Source: CAYNFH01 sp964396385 (GTDB lineage Bacteria > Armatimonadota > Chthonomonadetes > Chthonomonadales > CAJBBX01). Taken from it: a DNA stretch of 14,379 nt. Location of the stretch: NCBI GenBank assembly GCA_964396385.1, contig CAYNFH010000173.1:1-14379 (forward strand), in the 5' to 3' direction. Positions within the stretch are counted from its first letter, which is position 1; each line of letters starts with the position of its first letter. A program made the position numbers and the translations under genes. Shown piece by piece: positions 6,577-12,602 of this stretch. The notes under the pieces were generated by a model. The model saw nothing but the letters and a program-made list of their open reading frames with translations, had not been told where the DNA came from and made no database searches.

Positions 6577-6890
6577 GGGAGCGCGAGGCTCCCGCCGAGC
6601 TACGGCCCTTGGAGCGGTGAACCGGTAATCTACAGAGGCGGCTCAGCAGGAGCTTCGTCCTCCCGTTCTAGGCTGGTCCGCACCCTACCTCAAGGCAGTC
6701 GGTGGGAAGAGGCCCAGCCGTCCTTTAGCTCGGCAGGAGCCTCGCGCTCCCCACAGCATGCTCAAGAGTACAACCTCTGGGAACTCCTTAACGTGCAATG
6801 GAGTGTCCCATGAGGTTGCGCAAGCGCAGCATGTCCAATACGCCGACCAGAGCGAGGCGCAACAGTTCAGCGGGAGCGTCGCGTTCCGCT
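6577..6890. repeat. Cluster of short dispersed repeats in a 540-bp non-coding gap
   Basis: The stretch 6510-7051 has no convincing gene. It holds at least four copies of a ~25-bp motif with consensus about GCTCGGCAGGAGCCTCGCGC-TCCC. Copy A is inverted at 6577-6601; copies B (6640-6664), C (6727-6751) and D (6864-6887) are direct. A and C form an inverted repeat of 25 bp with a single mismatch. A weaker partial copy (GACAGCGTCGCGCTC) lies near 6917-6931. The motifs read as S-A-G-A-S-R-S in one plus frame, which makes false open frames. The rest of the gap shows no clear promoter, RNA gene or terminator to my eye. The copies look like a REP-type genomic repeat family. Confidence 0.7.
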
Positions 6891-7051
6891 GGCGGGCGTG
6901 CGTCGCCCCTACAACGACAGCGTCGCGCTCTCTCCCTCGGGCCGGGACGGCGCCCAGCCCCTACAGCAAGAGCCTCGGGACCGAAGCAGAGCCGAGCCGA
7001 TTGAGTCCTCGCCTATTGTGCAAAATCCTCTCACAACGTACTACGCCAGGC

Positions 7052-9160
7052 TCAGGAGTGGCCGGACGATGGGGGAGTCTGGCCTTCGGCAGGGACGGTG
7101 GCGCCCTGGGCCGGCGGGACCGGGCGGCCGAGCAGCTCCATGGCTCGGTTCGCTACGTTCTCCGCCGTGAATCCCATCTCCTTGAAGATCACCTCGTATG
7201 GTGCGGAGGCGCCGAAGTGATCGATTCCTATCACTGCCCCGTCCTGGCCCACATATTTGTTCCAGCCCAGTGTTGCGGCGGCTTCCACGGCCAGCTTCTT
7301 CACACCCGGCAGCAGGACGGAATCCCGGTACTGCGGCGTCTGCGCGTCGAACAGCTCCCAGCTCGGCATGCTCACGGCCCGCGCCCGTATGCCGCGCTCG
7401 GCCAGCAGCCTCTGCGCGTCCACTACGAGCGATACCTCGGAGCCAGTGCCGATCAGCACGACCTCCGGAGCACCGCCTTCTGGGTCCTTCAGCGCGTACG
7501 CGCCCCGCTGCAGTCCGGACGCGGGCGCGTACACGCTCCGGTCGAACGTCGGGAGCTTCTGTCTGGTCAGAATAAGGGCGACCGGTCCCGTGAGGTGCTG
7601 GGCGGCCACTCGCCATGCTTCCACAGACTCGTTGGAGTCGGCCGGCCGGATGACCGTGAAGTGCGGGGTGGCGCGCAGAATGGCGAGCTGCTCCACGGGC
7701 TGGTGGGTGGGCCCGTCCTCTCCGAGGCCGACGCTGTCGTGCGTGAAGACGAAGATCACCGGCTGCTCCATCAGGGCGGTGATCCGCGCAGCCGGCTTCA
7801 TGTAGTCCAGGAAGTTGAAGAAGGTGGCGCAGTAGGGCCGCAGCCCACCATGCACCGCGATGCCGTTACAGGCCGCTGCCATGGCGTGCTCGCGCACCCC
7901 GAAGTGGAGGTTGTGGGAGGCGTAGCTCCAGCCACCCTCAATCGCGCCGTTCACGTTGTCGTGGGGGACGGCCGGGCTTTCGAAGTTGCCGTCACCCTTG
8001 ATCACCGTGTTGGTGGAAGGATTCAGGTCCGCCGATCCGCCGATCAGCGCTTTGTAGCTCTTGGCGATGGCGTTCAGCGCCTCTCCCGCCGTCTCGCGCG
8101 TGGCCGCCTTGGTGCTCGGGTCGAACACCGGCAGCTCCCGGTCCCATCCGGCCGGCAGGGTGTTGCTCCAACCGTCGGCCCACTCTTTGGCCAGACCCGG
8201 ATTGGCGTTGGCCCATGCATCCAGGCGTGCCTGCCACTCCGCCTGCGCCTTCGCGCCGCGGTCCACCGCCTTGCGGAAGTGGGCGAGCGCTTCCTCCGGC
8301 ACGTAGAACTCCTTGTCCTCGGGCCAGCCGAGGTTCTTCTTGGTGGCGACGACCTCCTCCGGCCCCAGCGGGTTGCCGTGGGCCTTGAACGTATTGGAGA
8401 GGTGGGGCGAGCCGTATCCGATGGTCGTGCGCACCGAGATGAACGAGGGCCTGCCGGTCTCCGCGAGCGCGGCACGAATGGCGGAGTCGATGGCCTCCAG
8501 GTCGTTGCCGTCGTCCACCGTCTGTGTGTGCCAGCCATACGCTTCGAAACGGCGCGGTACATCCTCCGAAAAGCAGAGCGACGTGGCGCCCGCGAGCGAG
8601 ATGTGGTTGTTGTCATAGAGACAGAGGAGCTTGCCCAGCCGGAGGTGTCCCGCTAGAGACGCCGCTTCATGTGAGACCCCCTCCATCATGTCTCCGTCGC
8701 TCGCCAGCACAAACGTGCGGTGGTTCACGATCTCGTGGCCGGGCTGGTTGAAGCGCGCGGACAGGTGCGCCTCCGCCATGGCCATGCCAACGGCCGTGGC
8801 GAAGCCCTGACCAAGCGGGCCGGTGCTCGTCTCTACGCCCGGCGCGCAATGGTACTCGGGGTGGCCGGGGGTCATGCTGCCCCACTGGCGGAACCGCTTC
8901 AGCTCCTCCATCGGCAGGTCGTAGCCGGTCAGGTGCAGCAGGCTGTAGAGCAGCATGGAGCCGTGCCCTGCTGAGAGGACGAACCGGTCGCGGTCCGGCC
9001 ACTGCGGGTCGCGCGGGTTGTGCTTGAGATAGCGGGTCCAGAGGACATACGCCATCGGGGCGGCGCCTAGAGGCAGGCCGGGGTGGCCGGACTTGGCCTT
9101 CTGTACGGCATCCACCGAAAGGAAGCGGATGGTGTTGATGCTAAGCTCGTCCAGCGTCAT
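7052..9160 (-). CDS. tkt: Transketolase
   Basis: 702 residues, slightly longer than the usual 660-680. Thiamine-diphosphate enzyme moving two-carbon units between sugar phosphates in the pentose phosphate (or Calvin) pathway, cytoplasmic dimer. Visible marks: H26 in KSGHPG, H66 in FVLSAGHGSMLLY, the ThDP/Mg motif starting ASDGDMMEG (153-161) and running to LYDNN (181-185), the catalytic Glu in FGVREHAM, the Pyr-domain H-D-S-V-G-L-G-E-D-G-P-T-H-Q-P motif with its substrate His residues, and the C-terminal IGIDHFGASAPYE. The tail after MELLGRPVPP is a short proline-rich, non-conserved addition. ATG 9160 has AGGAG 6 nt upstream. It is divergent from the ComB-like gene. No terminator was recognised after the stop. 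Confidence 0.97.
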   Translation of the reverse strand: MTLDELSINTIRFLSVDAVQKAKSGHPGLPLGAAPMAYVLWTRYLKHNPRDPQWPDRDRFVLSAGHGSMLLYSLLHLTGYDLPMEELKRFRQWGSMTPGHPEYHCAPGVETSTGPLGQGFATAVGMAMAEAHLSARFNQPGHEIVNHRTFVLASDGDMMEGVSHEAASLAGHLRLGKLLCLYDNNHISLAGATSLCFSEDVPRRFEAYGWHTQTVDDGNDLEAIDSAIRAALAETGRPSFISVRTTIGYGSPHLSNTFKAHGNPLGPEEVVATKKNLGWPEDKEFYVPEEALAHFRKAVDRGAKAQAEWQARLDAWANANPGLAKEWADGWSNTLPAGWDRELPVFDPSTKAATRETAGEALNAIAKSYKALIGGSADLNPSTNTVIKGDGNFESPAVPHDNVNGAIEGGWSYASHNLHFGVREHAMAAACNGIAVHGGLRPYCATFFNFLDYMKPAARITALMEQPVIFVFTHDSVGLGEDGPTHQPVEQLAILRATPHFTVIRPADSNESVEAWRVAAQHLTGPVALILTRQKLPTFDRSVYAPASGLQRGAYALKDPEGGAPEVVLIGTGSEVSLVVDAQRLLAERGIRARAVSMPSWELFDAQTPQYRDSVLLPGVKKLAVEAAATLGWNKYVGQDGAVIGIDHFGASAPYEVIFKEMGFTAENVANRAMELLGRPVPPAQGATVPAEGQTPPSSGHS

Positions 9161-9174
9161 GGCAGGCTCCTGCT

Positions 9175-9204
9175 ATTCTCGGTTCGGGCTTCTAACGGAG
9201 TCAA
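9175..9204 (-). promoter_or_regulatory. Possible sigma-70-type promoter for tkt
   Basis: On the minus strand TTGACT (9204 to 9199) is followed after 18 bp by GAGAAT (9180 to 9175). The -10 is poor and lies only 3 nt before the AGGAG site, so the resulting leader would be very short and could miss part of that site. TTGACT may be a chance match. Confidence 0.3.
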
Positions 9205-9296
9205 GTGTTGTATGAAGGCAGTTTACCTGGCGGGGCGAAGAATTGGGCAGGAGGCGGCAGTTGGGATGGCGAAGGCGGGGCGGCGGGAGGGGCGCG

Positions 9297-10040
9297 GTGG
9301 AGGACGTCTTTTCACAGCGTGGGTACGCTTACCGGCTGGAGTGGGGCTGGCGCGGCGCGAAGGCGGCTGCCGCGCGCGGCGATATTGTCATCGTGGTGGA
9401 CGTGCTCCGGTTCTCGACCGCGGCGGCCGCGGCGGCGGCTCGGTGCGGCATTATCTACCCTTGCGTGGACCTGTCGGAGGCAAGGATCGTGGCGGAGCGG
9501 ACCGGCGCGGAGTTGGGGAGGCACCACCGCTCCGATGAGGCGAGGTACTCCCTCTCACCGGCGAGCTACGCGGACCTTTCGGCCGGAACGAAGATTGCGC
9601 TGCCCTCACCGAACGGCGCCACCTGCTGCCGCATTGCTTCTTCCGGCTCTGCGGTCCTCGTCGGCGGCCTGGTTAATGCGACCGCGGTCCGCGCGGCGGC
9701 TGTAAGGTTGCGCTCCGACCTGGATGCGGAAGTTACTCTGCTGGCGTGCGGAGAGCGGTGGAGCGACGACGACCCGGACGGCCCGTTGCGCGTGGCGGCC
9801 GAGGACTACCTCGGCGCGGGCGCGATCCTGACGGGGCTCGAGGGGCTCTCGCCGGAGGCAAGCATCTGCGCCGCAGCCTTTGAGTCGGCACAGCCCCGGA
9901 TCGATGCGCTGATCTGGGAGTGCGGCAGCGGGCTTGAGCTCCGTGCCAAGGGGTCGGGCGAAGATGTTCGCTTCGCTTCGTGCCTCGACTCGCTTACAGC
10001 CGTCCCCATCCTGCGCGGTGACCGGCTGGAGCCGCTCTGA
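9297..10040 (+). CDS. ComB-family 2-phosphosulfolactate phosphatase-like protein
   Basis: 247 residues. The ComB family (Mg-dependent, unlike other phosphatases) was first described in methanogens, where it dephosphorylates 2-phosphosulfolactate on the way to coenzyme M; bacteria with no known coenzyme M synthesis also carry homologues of unclear substrate. Motifs seen: VIVVDVLRFSTAAAAAAA (31-48, family V-V-x-D-V-x-R-A-x-x-x), SPNGATCC (104-111), the strand LLACGERW (148-155) and AEDYLGAGAI (168-177). GTG 9297 is chosen as start because GGAGG stands 6 nt upstream and it gives the family's usual length; a TTG at 9243 in the same frame would add 18 low-complexity Arg/Gly residues. No sulfolactate pathway neighbours (ComA, ComC) are in the window. 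Confidence 0.85.
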   Translation: MEDVFSQRGYAYRLEWGWRGAKAAAARGDIVIVVDVLRFSTAAAAAAARCGIIYPCVDLSEARIVAERTGAELGRHHRSDEARYSLSPASYADLSAGTKIALPSPNGATCCRIASSGSAVLVGGLVNATAVRAAAVRLRSDLDAEVTLLACGERWSDDDPDGPLRVAAEDYLGAGAILTGLEGLSPEASICAAAFESAQPRIDALIWECGSGLELRAKGSGEDVRFASCLDSLTAVPILRGDRLEPL

Positions 10041-10069
10041 GCGCCTTGTGGGTACAGCAATTCTGCTTG

Positions 10070-10078
10070 TGTCATAAT
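10070..10078 (+). promoter_or_regulatory. Extended -10 promoter for the ferredoxin gene
   Basis: TGTCATAAT (10070-10078) fits an extended -10 (TGn plus CATAAT). No good -35 is seen 17 bp upstream, which extended -10 promoters tolerate. Transcription from about 10085 would give a 30-nt leader holding the full AAAGGAGG ribosome site (10097-10104). Confidence 0.5.
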
Positions 10079-10114
10079 GAGAAGACGGAACGATCTAAAG
10101 GAGGCGAGACGCAA

Positions 10115-10363
10115 ATGGCCTACGTAATCGTGGAACCATGCATCGGCGTGAAGGACAAGGCGTGCGTGGCGGTCTGCCCCGTTGACTGTATCCATGAGGG
10201 CTCCGAGCCTTACGATATGCTGTACATCAATCCGGACGAGTGTATCGACTGCGGCCTCTGCGAGCCTGAGTGCCCGGTGACCGCCATCTTCGCCGATAGT
10301 GACGTACCCAAGGATCAGGAGCGGTTCATCCAGATAAACGCGGACTTCTTCCGCAACAAATAG
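10115..10363 (+). CDS. 7Fe ferredoxin ([3Fe-4S][4Fe-4S])
   Basis: 82 residues; small cytoplasmic electron carrier closely following the Azotobacter FdI pattern. Cysteine layout: C9-x7-C17-x3-C21-P and C43-x2-C46-x2-C49-x3-C53-P. By analogy C9, C17 and C53 bind the [3Fe-4S] cluster, and C21, C43, C46 and C49 the [4Fe-4S] cluster; C25 corresponds to the free cysteine of FdI. The position that would be Cys in an 8Fe ferredoxin (three after C9) is Val, which supports the 7Fe type. The C-terminal KDQERFIQINADFF is also family-typical. ATG 10115 follows a near-perfect AAAGGAGG with a 10-nt spacer. It has its own likely promoter and a strong terminator after it, so probably monocistronic and well expressed. 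Confidence 0.95.
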   Translation: MAYVIVEPCIGVKDKACVAVCPVDCIHEGSEPYDMLYINPDECIDCGLCEPECPVTAIFADSDVPKDQERFIQINADFFRNK

Positions 10364-10384
10364 GCGGTTTCAAGGAGTATATAT

Positions 10385-10441
10385 CAGGGCGGCACAGCGC
10401 CCAGCAGGTCTGTTCCTGCAGCGCTGAGCAGCCCTGTTTTT
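10385..10441 (+). terminator. Strong intrinsic terminator (or attenuator) abutting the pduO start
   Basis: Sixteen-nt arms CAGGGCGGCACAGCGC and GCGCTGAGCAGCCCTG pair with two mismatches, with an additional inner GCAGG/CCTGC stem, and are followed at once by TTTTT (10437-10441). It ends the ferredoxin unit 21 nt after its stop. The T-run finishes 6 nt before the ATG of the next gene, so any transcript starting upstream of it must read through it to express pduO. Confidence 0.85.
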
Positions 10442-10447
10442 GTTGCC

Positions 10448-11035
10448 ATGCGCATCTACACACGGACGGGGGATTCGGGCGATACCGGCCTGTTCGGCGG
10501 GCAGAGGGTCCGCAAGGACGATCTCCGCGTGGAGGCGTACGGCGCGGTTGACGAGCTGAACACCGTGCTGGGAGTCGCCGTCGCGGAGATCGCTGACGCG
10601 GATATGGCCTCCCTCGCCCGGCGGATCCAGCATGAGCTGTTCGCCCTTGGAGCGGACCTCGCTACGCCCGCCGATGCGGGCGAGACCCACGGCTGTGCAA
10701 CGGTGACGAGGATCTCCTCTGAGCAGGTGACCGCGCTGGAAGCGGAGATCGACCGGCTGGAATCCGAGCTTCCGCCGCTGCGGCAATTCATCCTGCCCGG
10801 AGGAGCGCGGTCTGCGGCCTACCTCCACCATGCGAGGGCGGTCTGCCGCCGGGCGGAGCGCCGCTGCGTCGCACTGGCCGATGCGAAGGAGATCAACCCC
10901 GAGGCGCTCCGATACCTGAACCGCCTCTCGGACCTGCTGTTTGTGATGGCCCGCGCGGCAAATGCGCGGGCAGGCATGGAGGACGTACCGTGGGTGGCGG
11001 AGGCGAGAGGCCAGAGTCGAGAGGCAAGCGAGTAA
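10448..11035 (+). CDS. pduO: PduO-type ATP:cob(I)alamin adenosyltransferase
   Basis: 195 residues, typical of the trimeric PduO/MMAB family that transfers the 5'-deoxyadenosyl group of ATP to cob(I)alamin to make adenosylcobalamin. The N-terminal ATP-binding signature TRTGDSGDTGLFGG is at 5-18, then YGAVDELNTVLG (31-42), ILPGG (116-120), CRRAERR (133-139) and the cobalamin-site helix LNRLSDLLFVMARAAN (157-172). The start at ATG 10448 is fixed by the conserved N-terminus, yet no ribosome-binding site lies in the 11 nt between the terminator hairpin and the ATG. The only purine-rich site, AAGGAG (10372-10377), sits before the hairpin. It is followed after 10 nt by the DUF2092-like gene, probably as an operon. 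Which B12-dependent enzyme it serves is not visible here. Confidence 0.94.
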   Translation: MRIYTRTGDSGDTGLFGGQRVRKDDLRVEAYGAVDELNTVLGVAVAEIADADMASLARRIQHELFALGADLATPADAGETHGCATVTRISSEQVTALEAEIDRLESELPPLRQFILPGGARSAAYLHHARAVCRRAERRCVALADAKEINPEALRYLNRLSDLLFVMARAANARAGMEDVPWVAEARGQSREASE

Positions 11036-11045
11036 GAGGGATGTG

Positions 11046-11891
11046 TTGAGAAAGAGAGTCATCATGGCGGCCGTTGCGCTGCTAACCGTAAGCGGCACCG
11101 TATACGCCGCCCAGACGCCGCCGGTAGACCCGAAGGCGCAGGCGGTCATCGACTCCATGGTGGCGGCTTACAAGAAGCTGAATTCGCTGCACGAGAAGAT
11201 CGCAGTGTCGACTACCTCGAGCGGCGCCGCGGTGGTCCAGACCGGGGACATCCCGCAGGTCATCGAGATAAAGGCCCAGCGTCCGAACCGCCTCTTTGTG
11301 GACCGGACGGCGCTGAAGAACGGCAAGCAGGTCCACGAGATACTCGTGTGTGATGGTACTTACGTCTGGCGGTGGAACAGTACGACCAACCGGTACACGA
11401 AGACCAAGGCTCCCTCCTCGTTTTCCGAGATCGGCGCGCTGCCGAGCGACTCACCGGACATGGACATGATGCTCAAAGGGGCGAACCCTCTCGCCGACCT
11501 CAAGATGGGTTCCGCGGCACTTCCGATTACGCTGGGTCCGCCGACCAAATCCGGCGGGGTGGACATCGACCTGCTCGAGGCCAAGATGGCGGCCGACGGG
11601 GCACCCCTGAGCGGCTCGATCCGGTTCCTTGTGGGCCACGCCGATCATGTCATGCATGAGATGGTGTTTGAAGGGAGCGGCAAGGACCCGGCGAGCGGTA
11701 AGGATGCGGCATTCCGCCTGGACCTGACCTACCCCCTCATCGACATGGACGCGCCGTTTACGCCGCACGACTTCCGCTTTGTGCCTCCCGCCGGGGCGAA
11801 GCTCGCGGGCTCCCCCGCGCCCGTGGCCGGAAAGAAAGGCTCCAAGCAGAACGCCGCCCACGGAACGCAGAGGCACGGCAAGCAGTCTTGA
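11046..11891 (+). CDS. DUF2092/LolA-like exported protein
   Basis: 281 residues from TTG 11046. Signal peptide: basic LRKR, hydrophobic VIMAAVALLTVSG, cleavage probably after VYA at 19-21. The mature part begins with AVIDSMVAAYKKLNSLHEKI, then RPNRLFVDRT, HEILVCDGTYVWRWNSTTNR with the D-G-x-x-x-W/Y...N-x-Y pattern of DUF2092 and LolA-like lipoprotein-carrier folds. It ends with a basic Gly/Lys/His-rich tail. The role is likely to bind a hydrophobic ligand or sense the envelope in the periplasm, but this is inference from fold. TTG is chosen because AGAGGG ends 5 nt before it and it keeps the basic n-region; GTG 11043 or ATG 11064 are alternatives. Tightly placed between pduO and the next gene. 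Confidence 0.7.
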   Translation: MRKRVIMAAVALLTVSGTVYAAQTPPVDPKAQAVIDSMVAAYKKLNSLHEKIAVSTTSSGAAVVQTGDIPQVIEIKAQRPNRLFVDRTALKNGKQVHEILVCDGTYVWRWNSTTNRYTKTKAPSSFSEIGALPSDSPDMDMMLKGANPLADLKMGSAALPITLGPPTKSGGVDIDLLEAKMAADGAPLSGSIRFLVGHADHVMHEMVFEGSGKDPASGKDAAFRLDLTYPLIDMDAPFTPHDFRFVPPAGAKLAGSPAPVAGKKGSKQNAAHGTQRHGKQS

Positions 11892-11899
11892 GATGTGAC

Positions 11900-12520
11900 A
11901 TGAGTGAGAACCTGACGGAACAGATAAAAGGCTTCTGGAACAGCCTGAAGCAACAGACCTCGGAGAAGGTTGCAATCGGGGAGGCGTCGTTCGCCCGCGG
12001 CCAGACGGCCGGCTCCAGCGTCTACGATGATGCGGGCCAGCCCGTGGTGCTCGCGGGACAGGTGATAGACGACGGCGTGCTGGAGCGCGCGCAGGCGGCA
12101 GGCAAGCTGCATGCAGTGGTGGCGGCCGCCATGCGCGCCCAGGTCCAGGATGTGAAAGAGCAGGCGCGCACCGCCTACGAGGCAAGCGGCGACGGCAGAG
12201 AGGCGGCGAACCTGGAGACGGTGGACGAGTACGTCGAGGCGCGCCGCTACGTCCGGTGGACCGCCGCCATCGACGTGACCGACATTCGCGGCAACGTGCT
12301 TATACCGGCCGGCAAGGAGATCGACGAGGACGACGTCCGCCTCGCGCGGGAGGCAGGCCAGCTCGGGGCGCTCATCTATTCCGCGCAGCAGTCGGGTCCG
12401 CCCGGCGTCCGGGCGCAGGCGGCCACTCCGCCTCCTCAGGAGTACCGTCCGGCGCCAACGCGACCGGCGCCACCGAGGCCGACACTGCCGTTGCTAAGTC
12501 CAGACGAGCGGGAAGAGTAA
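11900..12520 (+). CDS. Soluble protein with an internal 34-residue duplication
   Basis: 206 residues, no signal peptide or membrane span; family not recognised. Residues 1-25 form an amphipathic helix (SENLTEQIKGFWNSLKQQTS). Two units of equal length follow, 41-74 and 126-159, both of form V-x-D-x-x-G-x-x-(3)-AG-x-x-ID-(6)-A-x-x-AG-x-L-x-A. They are separated by a helical, acidic linker. The tail (168-206) is proline-rich and ends in acidic residues. The units resemble the small beta-barrel/helix modules seen in PRC-barrel-like and HD-GYP-associated N-terminal regions, but I cannot name one. ATG 11900 lies 8 nt after the previous stop and has only a weak ribosome site; TTG 11888, overlapping that stop as TTGA, is an alternative. 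Probably the last gene of the pduO operon. Confidence 0.75.
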   Translation: MSENLTEQIKGFWNSLKQQTSEKVAIGEASFARGQTAGSSVYDDAGQPVVLAGQVIDDGVLERAQAAGKLHAVVAAAMRAQVQDVKEQARTAYEASGDGREAANLETVDEYVEARRYVRWTAAIDVTDIRGNVLIPAGKEIDEDDVRLAREAGQLGALIYSAQQSGPPGVRAQAATPPPQEYRPAPTRPAPPRPTLPLLSPDEREE

Positions 12521-12524
12521 ATGC

Positions 12525-12596
12525 GTAAATGGGTGTACGCCGGAAGCCCCCCGGCCCCCAATTCTGGGGGAGTCTGAGGAAGGTACACCCATTTAC
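12525..12596. repeat. 72-bp palindromic element between convergent genes
   Basis: GTAAATGGGTGTAC (12525-12538) and GTACACCCATTTAC (12583-12596) are perfect 14-bp inverted arms. Inside lies a second hairpin CCCCCA-ATTC-TGGGGG (12555-12570). It fills nearly the whole 82-bp gap between two converging genes and starts 4 nt after the first stop. It could end transcription from both sides; the inner C5-AATT-like-G5 core resembles dispersed palindromes seen in other genomes, so it may be a mobile REP/MITE copy. Confidence 0.75.
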
Positions 12597-12602
12597 CTCC
12601 CG

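Noticed and set aside
6499..6813. Plus-strand open frame with SAGASRS repeats
   Set aside because: The repeated peptide comes from the dispersed DNA repeat, not from a protein domain; no ribosome site.
6577..6890. CRISPR array or tRNA cluster
   Set aside because: Spacing is irregular, copies face both ways, and no cloverleaf could be drawn.
6758..8656. 632-residue open frame on the plus strand
   Set aside because: Mostly antisense to transketolase, which has unmistakable motifs; the translation is Arg/Gly/His-rich with no domain and begins in the repeat region.
10364..10447. Cobalamin riboswitch before pduO
   Set aside because: The leader is only about 80 nt, far too short, and shows no B12-box-like sequence; a terminator hairpin explains it.
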